Assembly (NCBI GenBank): GCA_012841485.1 | Contig: DUUU01000410.1 | Location: 1-16,557 of the forward strand | DNA length: 16,557 nucleotides | Origin: Armatimonadota bacterium | GTDB lineage: Bacteria; Armatimonadota; JAAZEB01 | Direction of reading: 5' to 3' | Shown: positions 8,246 through 14,242 of the stretch, in pieces | Numbering within the stretch: the stretch's first letter is position 1 | Layout: each line of letters starts with the position of its first letter | The notes under the pieces: model-generated | Database searches by the model: none | Seen by the model: the letters and a program-made list of their open reading frames with translations, nothing else | What the model was told of the DNA's origin: nothing | Program-made: the position numbers and the translations under genes

Positions 8246-8275
8246 TGGGATGGGGCGCGCCTGGGCCTCATCCCA
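8246..8275. terminator. Bidirectional hairpin between convergent genes
   Basis: TGGGATGGGGC (8246-8256) and GCCTCATCCCA (8265-8275) pair over 11 bp with a single G-T wobble and an 8-nt loop. It lies between the adenosine kinase stop (8155-8157) and the mntP stop (8291-8293 on the - strand). No T-run on either side. Position between convergent ends makes a terminator or shared 3' processing role likely. Confidence 0.6.
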
Positions 8276-8290
8276 CGCCGTGCCCCCGCG

Positions 8291-8860
8291 TTACGCGGCG
8301 AGACAGATGTGCTGGTAGAGGATTCGGAAGCCGATCGCGACAAGAACGCTGCCCCCGATCACCTCCATGCGCCGGCCAAGCGCGGCGCCGCAGCAGTGCC
8401 CCACGAAAAGCGCGAGCAACGTGCAGAGTGCTGCGACGATGCCGATCACCAGGCTGGGATACCAAATCGAGACGCCCATCAGCGCGAGGAGGAGCCCCAC
8501 GGCCATCGCGTCGATGCTCGTTGCAACAGAGAGCATGACCAGGCGAGTGCCTCGCGTCGGATCCTTGACTATTGCCTCCTCCTCTTGATCGCCCAGGCCC
8601 TCCTGAATCATGCGCCCGCCGATGTAGGCGAGGAGGATGAACGCCACCCAGTGATCGTAGGCCTGGATATAGGCGTGGACCGACTTGCCGGCGGCCCAGC
8701 CAATAATCGGCATGAGTGCCTGGAAAAGCCCGAAATGAAACGATAGTCGAAATACTGGTCGGAAGGTGAGCCGTCGGAGCGCGAAACCAACACTGAGGGC
8801 AACCGCCGAAGCATCCATCGCAAGACCAAGGGCAATCAATAGAAGGGTTGGGAAATCCAC
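8291..8860 (-). CDS. mntP: Manganese efflux pump MntP
   Basis: MntP exports Mn2+ across the cytoplasmic membrane. The 189-residue protein has about six hydrophobic segments arranged as two repeated halves. Each half carries the family aspartate motif: D16 in LGLAMDASAVAL and D117 in SVATSIDAMAVGL. A charged loop (about 88-106, GDQEEE) lies between the halves. The start must be GTG at 8860-8858, because an in-frame TAG occurs four codons before it and the N-terminus then fits the family. The best Shine-Dalgarno-like run, GGAGAGGAG (complement of 8876-8884), sits 15 nt away, which is long. A short GTAG/CTAC hairpin (8861-8876) could bring it closer. No recognisable manganese riboswitch is found upstream. 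It is monocistronic as far as visible. Family assignment is secure. Confidence 0.95.
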   Translation of the reverse strand: MDFPTLLLIALGLAMDASAVALSVGFALRRLTFRPVFRLSFHFGLFQALMPIIGWAAGKSVHAYIQAYDHWVAFILLAYIGGRMIQEGLGDQEEEAIVKDPTRGTRLVMLSVATSIDAMAVGLLLALMGVSIWYPSLVIGIVAALCTLLALFVGHCCGAALGRRMEVIGGSVLVAIGFRILYQHICLAA

Positions 8861-9021
8861 GTAGCTATCTGCCTACTCCTCTCCAGGCATAGGGTTCTCC
8901 GGCAGGCGTCATTCTCCTATAGGATTCCGTTGAACGGATCTGAGGACGCTCGCCACCTTTCGGAGGCTCCACCCGGTGTGGTCCACCGCTGAACGCCGGG
9001 AGGGAGGGCGCGAAGCCGGGG

Positions 9022-9060
9022 TTCCCGTCCCCGTGCTCCCGTGCGGGGCGGGGACGGGAA
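9022..9060 (-). terminator. Perfect 12-bp hairpin after the SIMPL-domain gene
   Basis: TTCCCGTCCCCG (9022-9033) and CGGGGACGGGAA (9049-9060) are perfect complements around a 15-nt, itself G/C-pairing loop. It starts 11 nt past the stop codon of the - strand gene (9074-9072). No T-run follows on the - strand. A transcription end or RNA-stabilising hairpin is the simplest reading. Confidence 0.6.
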
Positions 9061-9071
9061 GGCGTTTCGAG

Positions 9072-9800
9072 CTACCGGCCGATTCGGTAGCGCACGACCA
9101 CGCTGGCCTGAATGACGTTCTCGCCGGGCATCACGGGCGCAGACGCGTCGATTCGGGCCTCCGCGACGACGGCTCCATACGGCTGCGGTAACGGGATCGG
9201 GCCGCTGCTCTCCGTGATCTGGTCCACGCCAAGAATCCGCACGCCAAGGGCAGACGCGAGTGTCTGGGCTTTGGTCTGAGCGTCGCGCGCGGCCTGGCGC
9301 AGAGCCTCTTCGCGGGCGGCCGTCTCGTTTTCGGCCTGGAAGGAGACGCCTTGAACCACGTTGGCGCCTGCGCCCGTGGCCGCGTCGATCACGGCGCCGG
9401 CGCGATTGACGTCAGTGACGCGCACCGAGACGATGTTCGTCACCACGTACTCCAGCTCGGGGGGGCGCTGATCGCCTTGCGGGCGCGGCTGATACTGCCG
9501 GGAGACGTTGTAGATCACCGTCTGAATGTTGCGCTCCGGGATGTTCTGCGCGCGAATCGCCTGGAGCACCTGAGTCATCCGGCGATCCGCGTCCTGGATC
9601 GCTTCCGCGGCGCGGGCCGAGCGCGACTCGACGCCCAACCGAACCACGGCGATGTTGGGGGTGACTCGTGGTTCACCTCTGCCAGAGACGATCAGGAGAT
9701 CCTGATCGGGCCGTTCCACCGCCCCGCTGGCCGGGGGCGCCGTTGCCGCCGCAAAGAGGGCAAGCGCCGCCGTCAGCAGGAGAGCTGCTCGTTTCTTCAT
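9072..9800 (-). CDS. Secreted SIMPL-domain (DUF541) protein
   Basis: A 242-residue protein of the SIMPL/DUF541 family (YggE of E. coli, BP26 of Brucella). It has a clear signal peptide: MKK, a hydrophobic Ala/Leu run, and a cleavage site probably after ASG-A near residue 27. The mature part shows the family pattern: ISGRGE-like VSGRGEPRVTPNIAVVRLGVE, the NIQTVIYNVS stretch, a VTNIVSVRV strand, and a C-terminal ASVVVRYRIGR. It should be exported to the periplasm or cell surface. Family members are linked to oxidative-stress tolerance, but the biochemical role is not established. The chosen start is the ATG at 9800, supported by an excellent ribosome-binding site seven bases upstream; the frame stays open further upstream, but that part looks non-coding. 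It is divergent from the response regulator gene. Confidence 0.9.
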   Translation of the reverse strand: MKKRAALLLTAALALFAAATAPPASGAVERPDQDLLIVSGRGEPRVTPNIAVVRLGVESRSARAAEAIQDADRRMTQVLQAIRAQNIPERNIQTVIYNVSRQYQPRPQGDQRPPELEYVVTNIVSVRVTDVNRAGAVIDAATGAGANVVQGVSFQAENETAAREEALRQAARDAQTKAQTLASALGVRILGVDQITESSGPIPLPQPYGAVVAEARIDASAPVMPGENVIQASVVVRYRIGR

Positions 9801-9804
9801 CGCG

Positions 9805-9812
9805 ACCTCCTC
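9805..9812 (-). promoter_or_regulatory. Ribosome-binding site of the SIMPL-domain gene
   Basis: GAGGAGGT on the - strand, four bases before the ATG at 9800. It decides the start against longer upstream options in the same open frame. Confidence 0.85.
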
Positions 9813-9841
9813 TGTCCTATTGAGACACCGCTCTCCCGGAG

Positions 9842-9869
9842 AGCATACCCGCTTGGCGAGATGCGCCAA
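9842..9869 (-). promoter_or_regulatory. Putative sigma70 promoter of the SIMPL-domain gene
   Basis: On the - strand, TTGGCG (9869-9864) and TATGCT (9847-9842) are separated by 16 bp; each matches the consensus hexamer at four of six bases. Transcription would start near 9835, about 35 nt before the start codon. A small perfect hairpin GCTCTC-CCG-GAGAGC (9830-9844) overlaps the -10 and start region. Confidence 0.5.
9853..9869. repeat. Operator-like inverted repeat over the -35 of the SIMPL promoter
   Basis: TTGGCG (9853-9858), five-base spacer, CGCCAA (9864-9869): a perfect 6-bp dyad coinciding with the putative -35 and spacer. This is a usual place for a repressor site, but no regulator can be named. 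Confidence 0.35.
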
Positions 9870-9966
9870 CCAGAGATGCCATTGCCGGCAGAGTGGGGGA
9901 GTGCGCCTCCATCCAGGGGGCGCCGGAGGGGGGACAATCGGCCGATCCGGGCGGGTCGCACCGGTT

Positions 9967-9998
9967 CCCCTGCGCGTATCGCCTTTTCCGCGCAGGGG
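9967..9998. repeat. Perfect 10-bp inverted repeat in the divergent intergenic region
   Basis: CCCCTGCGCG (9967-9976) and CGCGCAGGGG (9989-9998) with a 12-nt loop containing TTTT. It lies between the two divergent promoters (SIMPL gene and response regulator), not after any gene end. It may be an operator or an orphan terminator-like element. The rest of the 298-nt gap (9801-10098) holds only the promoter elements listed. Confidence 0.45.
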
Positions 9999-10039
9999 TG
10001 CGCGTCTCCTCCCCCACCGGGCGCACCGCGGGGGGATCA

Positions 10040-10068
10040 TTTACAAGCAGCGGCCAGGCGTGTATAAT
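10040..10068 (+). promoter_or_regulatory. Near-consensus sigma70 promoter of the response regulator operon
   Basis: TTTACA (10040-10045, five of six), an optimal 17-bp spacer, and a perfect TATAAT (10063-10068). The transcript would begin near 10075, leaving a leader of only about 24 nt before the ATG at 10099. This AT-rich box stands out strongly in the GC-rich surroundings and predicts constitutive housekeeping expression. Confidence 0.8.
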
Positions 10069-10098
10069 GGAAGGGCGCGCGATTGATTGAGAGAGAAG

Positions 10099-11496
10099 AT
10101 GCCAGCCCAACGCACGATCCTAGCAGTGGAAGACGAGCCGGTCCTCCGGCAGGTCCTTGTCGATGCCCTCTCTCAGGCGGGCTACTGCGTAGAGACTGCC
10201 GAGGACGGTGTGGAGGCGGTAAACAAGGTCGAGCAGCAGGAGTACGCCGTTGTCATTCTGGACATTGGCCTCCCCCGGCTGAACGGCATGGATGTCCTGC
10301 GCTTTATCAAAAAGCGCCGGCCTGACATTCCCGTGATCATCGTGACGGTGAACGCGACGATGGCAGATGCCATCGAGGCGCTGAAGCAGGGTGCCTACGA
10401 GTACATCCGCAAGCCGTTCGACCTCGGGGAGCTGGAGCGGATCGTGGCGCGCGCCATGGACCGCCGGCTGCTGATCGATGAGAATCGCTACCTTCACTCG
10501 GAGCTGAAGGCGCACTACGACTTTGACAACGTCATCGGCATGACCCCCGAGGTGCAGCAGGCCTACCTGATGGCGACGCAGGTGGCGGAGAGCAACGCCA
10601 CCGTGCTCATCACGGGTGAGACCGGCACGGGCAAGGAGTTTCTGGCCCGGGCGATTCACTACCAGAGTGGGCGCGCCGAGAAACCGTTTCTGAAGGTCAA
10701 CTGTGGTGCTCTTCCGGAAACGCTCCTCGAAAGCGAGCTTTTCGGCCACGAGAAGGGCGCATTCACGCACGCGCTGTCGCGGCATATCGGCCGGTTCGAG
10801 CGCGCTCACGGTGGCACACTCCTGCTCGATGAGATCGGCGATATCAGCCTGCCGGTGCAGGTGAAGCTCCTGCGCGTGCTTCAGGAGCGCGAGTTCGAGC
10901 GTGTTGGAGGGACGGAGACGATCCGCGTCGATGTGCGCGTGATCGCCGCCACCCACCGCGACCTCGACGCCATGATCCGCGATGGCAGCTTCCGTCAGGA
11001 CCTCTATTACCGCCTCAATGTGATCCCGATTCACCTCCCGCCGCTTCGCGAGCGCGCGGAGGATATTCCCACCCTGGCCAACCACTTCCTCGAACGCTAC
11101 CGCAAAGAGACGGGGAAGCATGTCACCGGGTTTACCTATGCGGCGCTCGAGCTCCTTCAGAGTTACGACTGGCCCGGCAACATCCGCGAGCTGGAGAACT
11201 GCGTCGAGCGCGCCGTCATCCTCACGCGTGACGAGCGAATCGATGTCGGCGAGCTGTTCCTGCCCTCCCGGCAGGGCCTCTCCACGGCTCGCCCTGCGGC
11301 GTATTCCTCATCGCTCGCAGACGGGGAGCGCCCGCTGCGAACTCTGAAGGAGATTGAGAAAGAAGCGATCCTGGATACGCTCGAGCGACTGGGCGGCAAC
11401 CAAAGCCGAACCGCGCTCGTGCTCGGCATCGACCGGAAGACTCTGCGCAATAAGATGAAGGAGTACGGACTTCTTCGCTCGGGAGAGAGCGAGTGA
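10099..11496 (+). CDS. Sigma54-dependent NtrC-family response regulator with altered GAFTGA loop
   Basis: A 465-residue activator with three domains. The receiver (about 1-120) has EDE acidic residues, phospho-acceptor D55 in ILDIGLP, T83 and K105. The AAA+ sigma54-interaction domain (about 138-370) has Walker A GETGTGKE (173-180), Walker [18 protein letters not shown] and LYYRLN. A C-terminal Fis-type HTH (about 420-460, [22 protein letters not shown]) binds DNA. Such proteins use ATP hydrolysis to open sigma54 promoters after phosphorylation. The loop that touches sigma54, normally GAFTGA, reads GAFTHA (220-225, H224), which may alter coupling to sigma54. ATG 10099 is preferred over TTG 10087 because GAGAGAGAAG precedes it. 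No partner kinase gene or sigma54 promoter is seen nearby. Its stop overlaps the start of the epimerase gene by 4 nt. Confidence 0.93.
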   Translation: MPAQRTILAVEDEPVLRQVLVDALSQAGYCVETAEDGVEAVNKVEQQEYAVVILDIGLPRLNGMDVLRFIKKRRPDIPVIIVTVNATMADAIEALKQGAYEYIRKPFDLGELERIVARAMDRRLLIDENRYLHSELKAHYDFDNVIGMTPEVQQAYLMATQVAESNATVLITGETGTGKEFLARAIHYQSGRAEKPFLKVNCGALPETLLESELFGHEKGAFTHALSRHIGRFERAHGGTLLLDEIGDISLPVQVKLLRVLQEREFERVGGTETIRVDVRVIAATHRDLDAMIRDGSFRQDLYYRLNVIPIHLPPLRERAEDIPTLANHFLERYRKETGKHVTGFTYAALELLQSYDWPGNIRELENCVERAVILTRDERIDVGELFLPSRQGLSTARPAAYSSSLADGERPLRTLKEIEKEAILDTLERLGGNQSRTALVLGIDRKTLRNKMKEYGLLRSGESE

Positions 11497-12305
11497 GACT
11501 GGCCTACCAGGTGGCGACCCCAGAGGTCCACACGCCCGATGTCACCGCGTTTCGGGGTGACCTGCGCGAGGGTTTCGCGCAGCTTGCTCGCCTCGGCTAC
11601 TCCGCTGTCGAGTTGATGGTGCGCGACCCAGAGCGCGTGCCGGCTGCCTATCTGGAAGCCCTGTCGCGAGAGTATCACCTCCCCATCTGTCTGGTCTGCA
11701 CCGGCGAGGTATATGGGGAAGACGGCCTCTCTTTCACGGATGCGCGCGTCGCGGTGCGCGCTGAGGCCAGGAAGCGCCTGCGCGCGGCCATCCGCCTGGC
11801 TGCGCGTTTGGGCGTCGATGTGAACGTGGGCCGGCTGCGCGGTCGCCTCGGCGGCGGCGTCCCGGACGAGGTCGCGCTGGAGTGGGGACGCACGGCGCTG
11901 CTGGGTGCCGCGGACCTAGCGGCCTCCCTCGGGATCCGCGTCCTCCTGGAGCCGATCCAGCGGCGAACCGCCGATTGGGCGCGGACCACGGAAGAAGGTC
12001 TGGCTCTGGTGCGCGCGCTGAACCACCCCGGCCTTGGCCTCATGCTCGATACAGGGCACATGCACGCCGAAGGGGAGACGATCCCATCGTCGCTGGTAGC
12101 CGCGCGTGAGCACCTGCACCATGTTCACCTCTGCGAGGAGAACCGTCTGGCGCCAGGAATGGGCCACCTCGATTTCCCCGCGATTCTGGGGGCGCTGCGC
12201 GAAGCCGGCTACACCTGGTGCGTTTCGGTGGAGGCCTACCAGCACCCGGATAGCGAAACCGCGATGCGGGTGAGTGCCGAGACACTCCTGCCCCTGCTGG
12301 GATGA
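11493..12305 (+). CDS. Sugar (phosphate) isomerase/epimerase, xylose-isomerase-like TIM barrel, IolO-like
   Basis: A 270-residue AP-endonuclease-2/xylose-isomerase-type TIM barrel. Metal ligands of the family are visible: E153 (LLEPI), D186 with H189 (MLDTGHMH), H212 (HHVHLCEEN) and E247 (SVEAY). The N-terminal pattern AFRGDLREG..LGYSAVELMVRDP, with LPICLVCTG and VNVGRLRGR, resembles from memory the Thermotoga maritima 5-keto-L-gluconate epimerase (IolO, TM0416); other ketose or hydroxypyruvate-type isomerases remain possible. GTG 11493 overlaps the regulator stop by 4 nt, so both are translationally coupled, suggesting the regulator and the enzyme are needed together or were merged by operon rearrangement. 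All metal ligands are present, so an active enzyme is expected; the substrate is not proven. Confidence 0.88.
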   Translation: MRLAYQVATPEVHTPDVTAFRGDLREGFAQLARLGYSAVELMVRDPERVPAAYLEALSREYHLPICLVCTGEVYGEDGLSFTDARVAVRAEARKRLRAAIRLAARLGVDVNVGRLRGRLGGGVPDEVALEWGRTALLGAADLAASLGIRVLLEPIQRRTADWARTTEEGLALVRALNHPGLGLMLDTGHMHAEGETIPSSLVAAREHLHHVHLCEENRLAPGMGHLDFPAILGALREAGYTWCVSVEAYQHPDSETAMRVSAETLLPLLG

Positions 12306-12307
12306 GC

Positions 12308-12339
12308 CCGGCCCCGATCCCACGGATGAAAGGGGCCGG
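12308..12339 (+). terminator. Hairpin directly after the epimerase gene
   Basis: CCGGCCCC (12308-12315) and GGGGCCGG (12332-12339) pair perfectly, and the loop contains a second stem ATCC-CAC-GGAT (12317-12327). It begins 2 nt after the stop codon. No T-run follows. It could end the regulator-epimerase transcript or attenuate read-through into the dehydrogenase gene. Confidence 0.5.
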
Positions 12340-12383
12340 AGAGGTCCGGCATTCGAACCGTGGGTCTCTATGCCCGGGCTCGG

Positions 12384-12400
12384 ATTCCGTATCTCGGAAT
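12384..12400. repeat. Dyad upstream of the dehydrogenase gene
   Basis: ATTCCG (12384-12389), TATCT, CGGAAT (12395-12400): a perfect 6-bp inverted repeat ending 9 nt before the Shine-Dalgarno sequence. In an unusually AT-containing stretch for this window, it could be an operator or an mRNA hairpin affecting translation. No clear promoter hexamers are recognised with it. Confidence 0.35.
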
Positions 12401-12409
12401 TCCAATTCC

Positions 12410-12415
12410 AGGAGG
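12410..12415 (+). promoter_or_regulatory. Ribosome-binding site of the dehydrogenase gene
   Basis: AGGAGG six bases before ATG 12422. It fixes the start there rather than at the in-frame ATG at 12302, which would add 40 residues without family resemblance and overlap the hairpin. Confidence 0.9.
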
Positions 12416-12421
12416 ACTCCG

Positions 12422-13495
12422 ATGAGCGAAACGATGCTTGCCGCCATGGTGACCGCGCCGGGTCGGGTGGAGCTGCGCGAGGTGCCCCGCCCGAAGCTGG
12501 GGCCCTACGACGCGCTGACGCGCACGCTGGCGTGTAGCTTCTGCCGCGGCACCGATACGCACCTGATTCATGGCACGCTCCCTTTTGGCCCGCCTATGCC
12601 GTTCATTCTGGGGCATGAAGGCGTCGGCGAGGTGATCGCCACCGGCGAGCGGTGCCGCAAGTTCCGCGTGGGCGACCGCGTCCTGCGTGCTGGGGCGGCC
12701 TACCCGGCAGGGATGGAAGGCGCGCCGCGCATCGGCTGGGGCGGTTTCGCGGAGTATGGCCTCCTCACCGATATCGAGGCGCTGCGCGCCGATGACCCAT
12801 CGGCACGGCCGACCGCGGGATCGGCGGCGATGCAGCAGCCTATTCCCCTGGAGATGGATGCCAACGAGGCGACGGTGCTGATCACGCTCAAGGAGACGCT
12901 CTCCGCATTGCGCCGGGCGCGGTTTCAGCCGGGCATGGACGTTCTGATCCTGGGCACGGGACCGGTGGGCCTGGCGTTCGCGATGTGTGCCCGCGCCCTG
13001 GGCGCGCGGAAGATTCTCGCGGCCGGCCGGCACGTGGGCCGGTTGGATCGTATGCGCCGCTTCGGCGCCGATGAAGGTGCGGATCTCACCGCGGGGGAGA
13101 TCGGGCCGCTCGTGAAGGCGGCCACCGGGGGCCGGGGAGTTGACCTCGCGATTGATGCCGTGGGGGACCGGGGCCGCATCGGGGCACTCTTGGCGACGCT
13201 CGCGCGCGGGGGGAGCGTGGGGATCTACGGCGTGCCGGAGGGCTCGCTGGCGGAGTATCACCACTTCGCCTTCGATGCGAAGGGCGCGCCCGACTGGTGG
13301 TCGCTGACGGTGATCAACCCGGATGAGCCGAGCGCCCATGAGGAAGCACTGGGCCTGGTGGAGCGCGGGAAGCTGGATCTGGGGCGGTTTGTAACGCACA
13401 CCTTTTCGCTGGCGCGCATCGAGGAGGCGCTCGCGGCCGTTGCCAGTACGGACGCGGTGAAAGTGGTGGTCACCTTCCCTGGCAAGGGCGAGTGA
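12422..13495 (+). CDS. Zinc-type medium-chain alcohol dehydrogenase
   Basis: A 357-residue medium-chain dehydrogenase/reductase. The catalytic domain shows candidate zinc ligands C41 (SFCRGTDTH) and H65/E66 in LGHEGVGEV, then FRVGDRV. The usual four-cysteine structural zinc lobe is missing: the stretch after GDRV has no cysteines. The Rossmann domain carries LGTGPVGLAFA. At the end of its second strand the sequence is AAGRHVGRLD, with Gly-Arg where NAD-dependent members have Asp, suggesting NADP(H). Start at ATG 12422 is fixed by AGGAGG. Upstream, 116 nt away, is the IolO-like epimerase gene; in Thermotoga a zinc dehydrogenase (IolM) accompanies IolO, so a polyol or sugar acid is a plausible substrate, but this is inference. 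CRGTD has one residue more than the common CGTD pattern. Confidence 0.88.
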   Translation: MSETMLAAMVTAPGRVELREVPRPKLGPYDALTRTLACSFCRGTDTHLIHGTLPFGPPMPFILGHEGVGEVIATGERCRKFRVGDRVLRAGAAYPAGMEGAPRIGWGGFAEYGLLTDIEALRADDPSARPTAGSAAMQQPIPLEMDANEATVLITLKETLSALRRARFQPGMDVLILGTGPVGLAFAMCARALGARKILAAGRHVGRLDRMRRFGADEGADLTAGEIGPLVKAATGGRGVDLAIDAVGDRGRIGALLATLARGGSVGIYGVPEGSLAEYHHFAFDAKGAPDWWSLTVINPDEPSAHEEALGLVERGKLDLGRFVTHTFSLARIEEALAAVASTDAVKVVVTFPGKGE

Positions 13496-13533
13496 CCGGC
13501 GCGTTTTGCCAAGTGCCCGCGTCCCAGAGTAAG

Positions 13534-13567
13534 TGAGGCGCAAGCCCGCGAGCGGGCTTGCGCCTCA
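13534..13567. terminator. Perfect 15-bp bidirectional hairpin between convergent genes
   Basis: TGAGGCGCAAGCCCG (13534-13548) and CGGGCTTGCGCCTCA (13553-13567) are fully complementary around loop CGAG. It sits 38 nt after the dehydrogenase stop and 24 nt after the stop of the - strand His-rich gene. No T-tract follows in either direction. It is the strongest hairpin in the window and very likely ends both transcripts. Confidence 0.8.
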
Positions 13568-13591
13568 TATGCAAACGTGGTCGCTCTTCAG

Positions 13592-14230
13592 CTAGTGCCC
13601 GTGGCCCTCGTGGCCGTGGTCATGGTCGTGGCCGTGCATGTCGAGACCTTGACCCGGCAAGCCGGCGACGCCTTCCGGCGTCAGGATGTCGTTCTCCGGC
13701 TTCATGCGCATCCTCGTGACCGCGACCGCGTCGATGATGGGCGCGCCCGCGTTCTCTCCCTCTTCGATTGTGCGCACCGGGCCCTGAACCAGCACCCACA
13801 TATTGGCTTCAAGGCCTTCCGGCTTGGGGTAGTTCACCTCGACGGAGATGACGTGGGCTCCCTCTTCGTCTCCTGTCTCCGAGAAGCGGCGCGAGAGCCT
13901 GAAGGTCGTGCCGACTTTCTCCGCCTGGCTGAAGTTGGGATCATCCGGGTCGATGGCCCTCTCCTTGAGGATCTGGCCTTCGATGGCAACGCCCTTCAAC
14001 GCTTGCACCGCCTGCGGATCGCTCGCGTGCTTATCGAGGAGCTCATAGAGCGTCATCCGCTCATAGCCGCGCTTGATGCCGTCGCGGCCGAAGGCCCCCA
14101 TCACCGTCTGGTACATCGCGTTGAAATCGACGACAAACCTGTTATTGGCCCAGGCATTGATCGCAGCGATACCCACCACGCAGAACAAGATGATGGCGTA
14201 TTCGCGAGTCACAGTTCGAGGCTGCTGCAT
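13592..14230 (-). CDS. Membrane-anchored protein with histidine-rich C-terminal tail, unknown function
   Basis: A 212-residue protein not confidently recognised. One hydrophobic segment (about 10-28) near the N-terminus would anchor it, with the remainder probably outside the cytoplasm. Residues about 77-185 look like a beta-rich, possibly OB-fold domain (GVAIEGQI, GTTFRLSRRF, GAHVISVEVNY, MWVLVQGPV, GAPIIDAVAVTRMRM). This pattern recalls the C-terminal domain of the YcgQ/TIGR03943-type proteins found with zinc-related permeases, but the Cys-Cys motif of that family is absent. The protein ends in HGHDHDHGHEGHGH, seven histidines that should bind Zn, Ni, Co or Cu. ATG 14230 follows GGAGGGG. 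It lies 12 nt downstream of the translin-family gene and is probably co-transcribed with it. A metal-handling role is inference only. Confidence 0.75.
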   Translation of the reverse strand: MQQPRTVTREYAIILFCVVGIAAINAWANNRFVVDFNAMYQTVMGAFGRDGIKRGYERMTLYELLDKHASDPQAVQALKGVAIEGQILKERAIDPDDPNFSQAEKVGTTFRLSRRFSETGDEEGAHVISVEVNYPKPEGLEANMWVLVQGPVRTIEEGENAGAPIIDAVAVTRMRMKPENDILTPEGVAGLPGQGLDMHGHDHDHGHEGHGH

Positions 14231-14242
14231 CGTCCCCTCCGG

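Noticed and set aside
8861..9020. yybP-ykoY manganese riboswitch upstream of mntP
   Set aside because: I looked for the GGGGAGTAG and GCRAGACC core elements on the - strand. Only partial resemblance (a GAAA-capped stem near 8963-8978, and GGAGTAG next to the start) is present. A covariance-model search (RF00080) would decide.
9072..10040. Longer version of the SIMPL-domain protein starting further upstream at 10040
   Set aside because: The ATG at 9800 has GAGGAGGT and begins a textbook signal peptide; the added residues are low-complexity Arg/Pro and would cross the predicted promoter.
10087..10098. TTG at 10087 as start of the response regulator
   Set aside because: It has no ribosome-binding site and lies too close to the predicted transcription start; ATG 10099 fits better.
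12335..12375. tRNA-like T-loop (GGTTCGAAT on the - strand)
   Set aside because: The flanking bases do not form a 5-bp T-stem and no anticodon or acceptor arm is found.
12302..12421. Upstream ATG at 12302 as start of the dehydrogenase
   Set aside because: ATG 12422 has AGGAGG at good spacing and matches the family N-terminus.
12568..12590. Sigma54 promoter candidate TGGCACG
   Set aside because: The -12 TTGC element is missing at the correct spacing, and the site is inside the dehydrogenase gene. Other TGGCAC hits also lacked the -12 element.
12368..13543. Long open frame on the - strand opposite the dehydrogenase (about 391 codons)
   Set aside because: Shadow frame; no recognisable domain, no ribosome-binding site, and it would cover the dehydrogenase gene.
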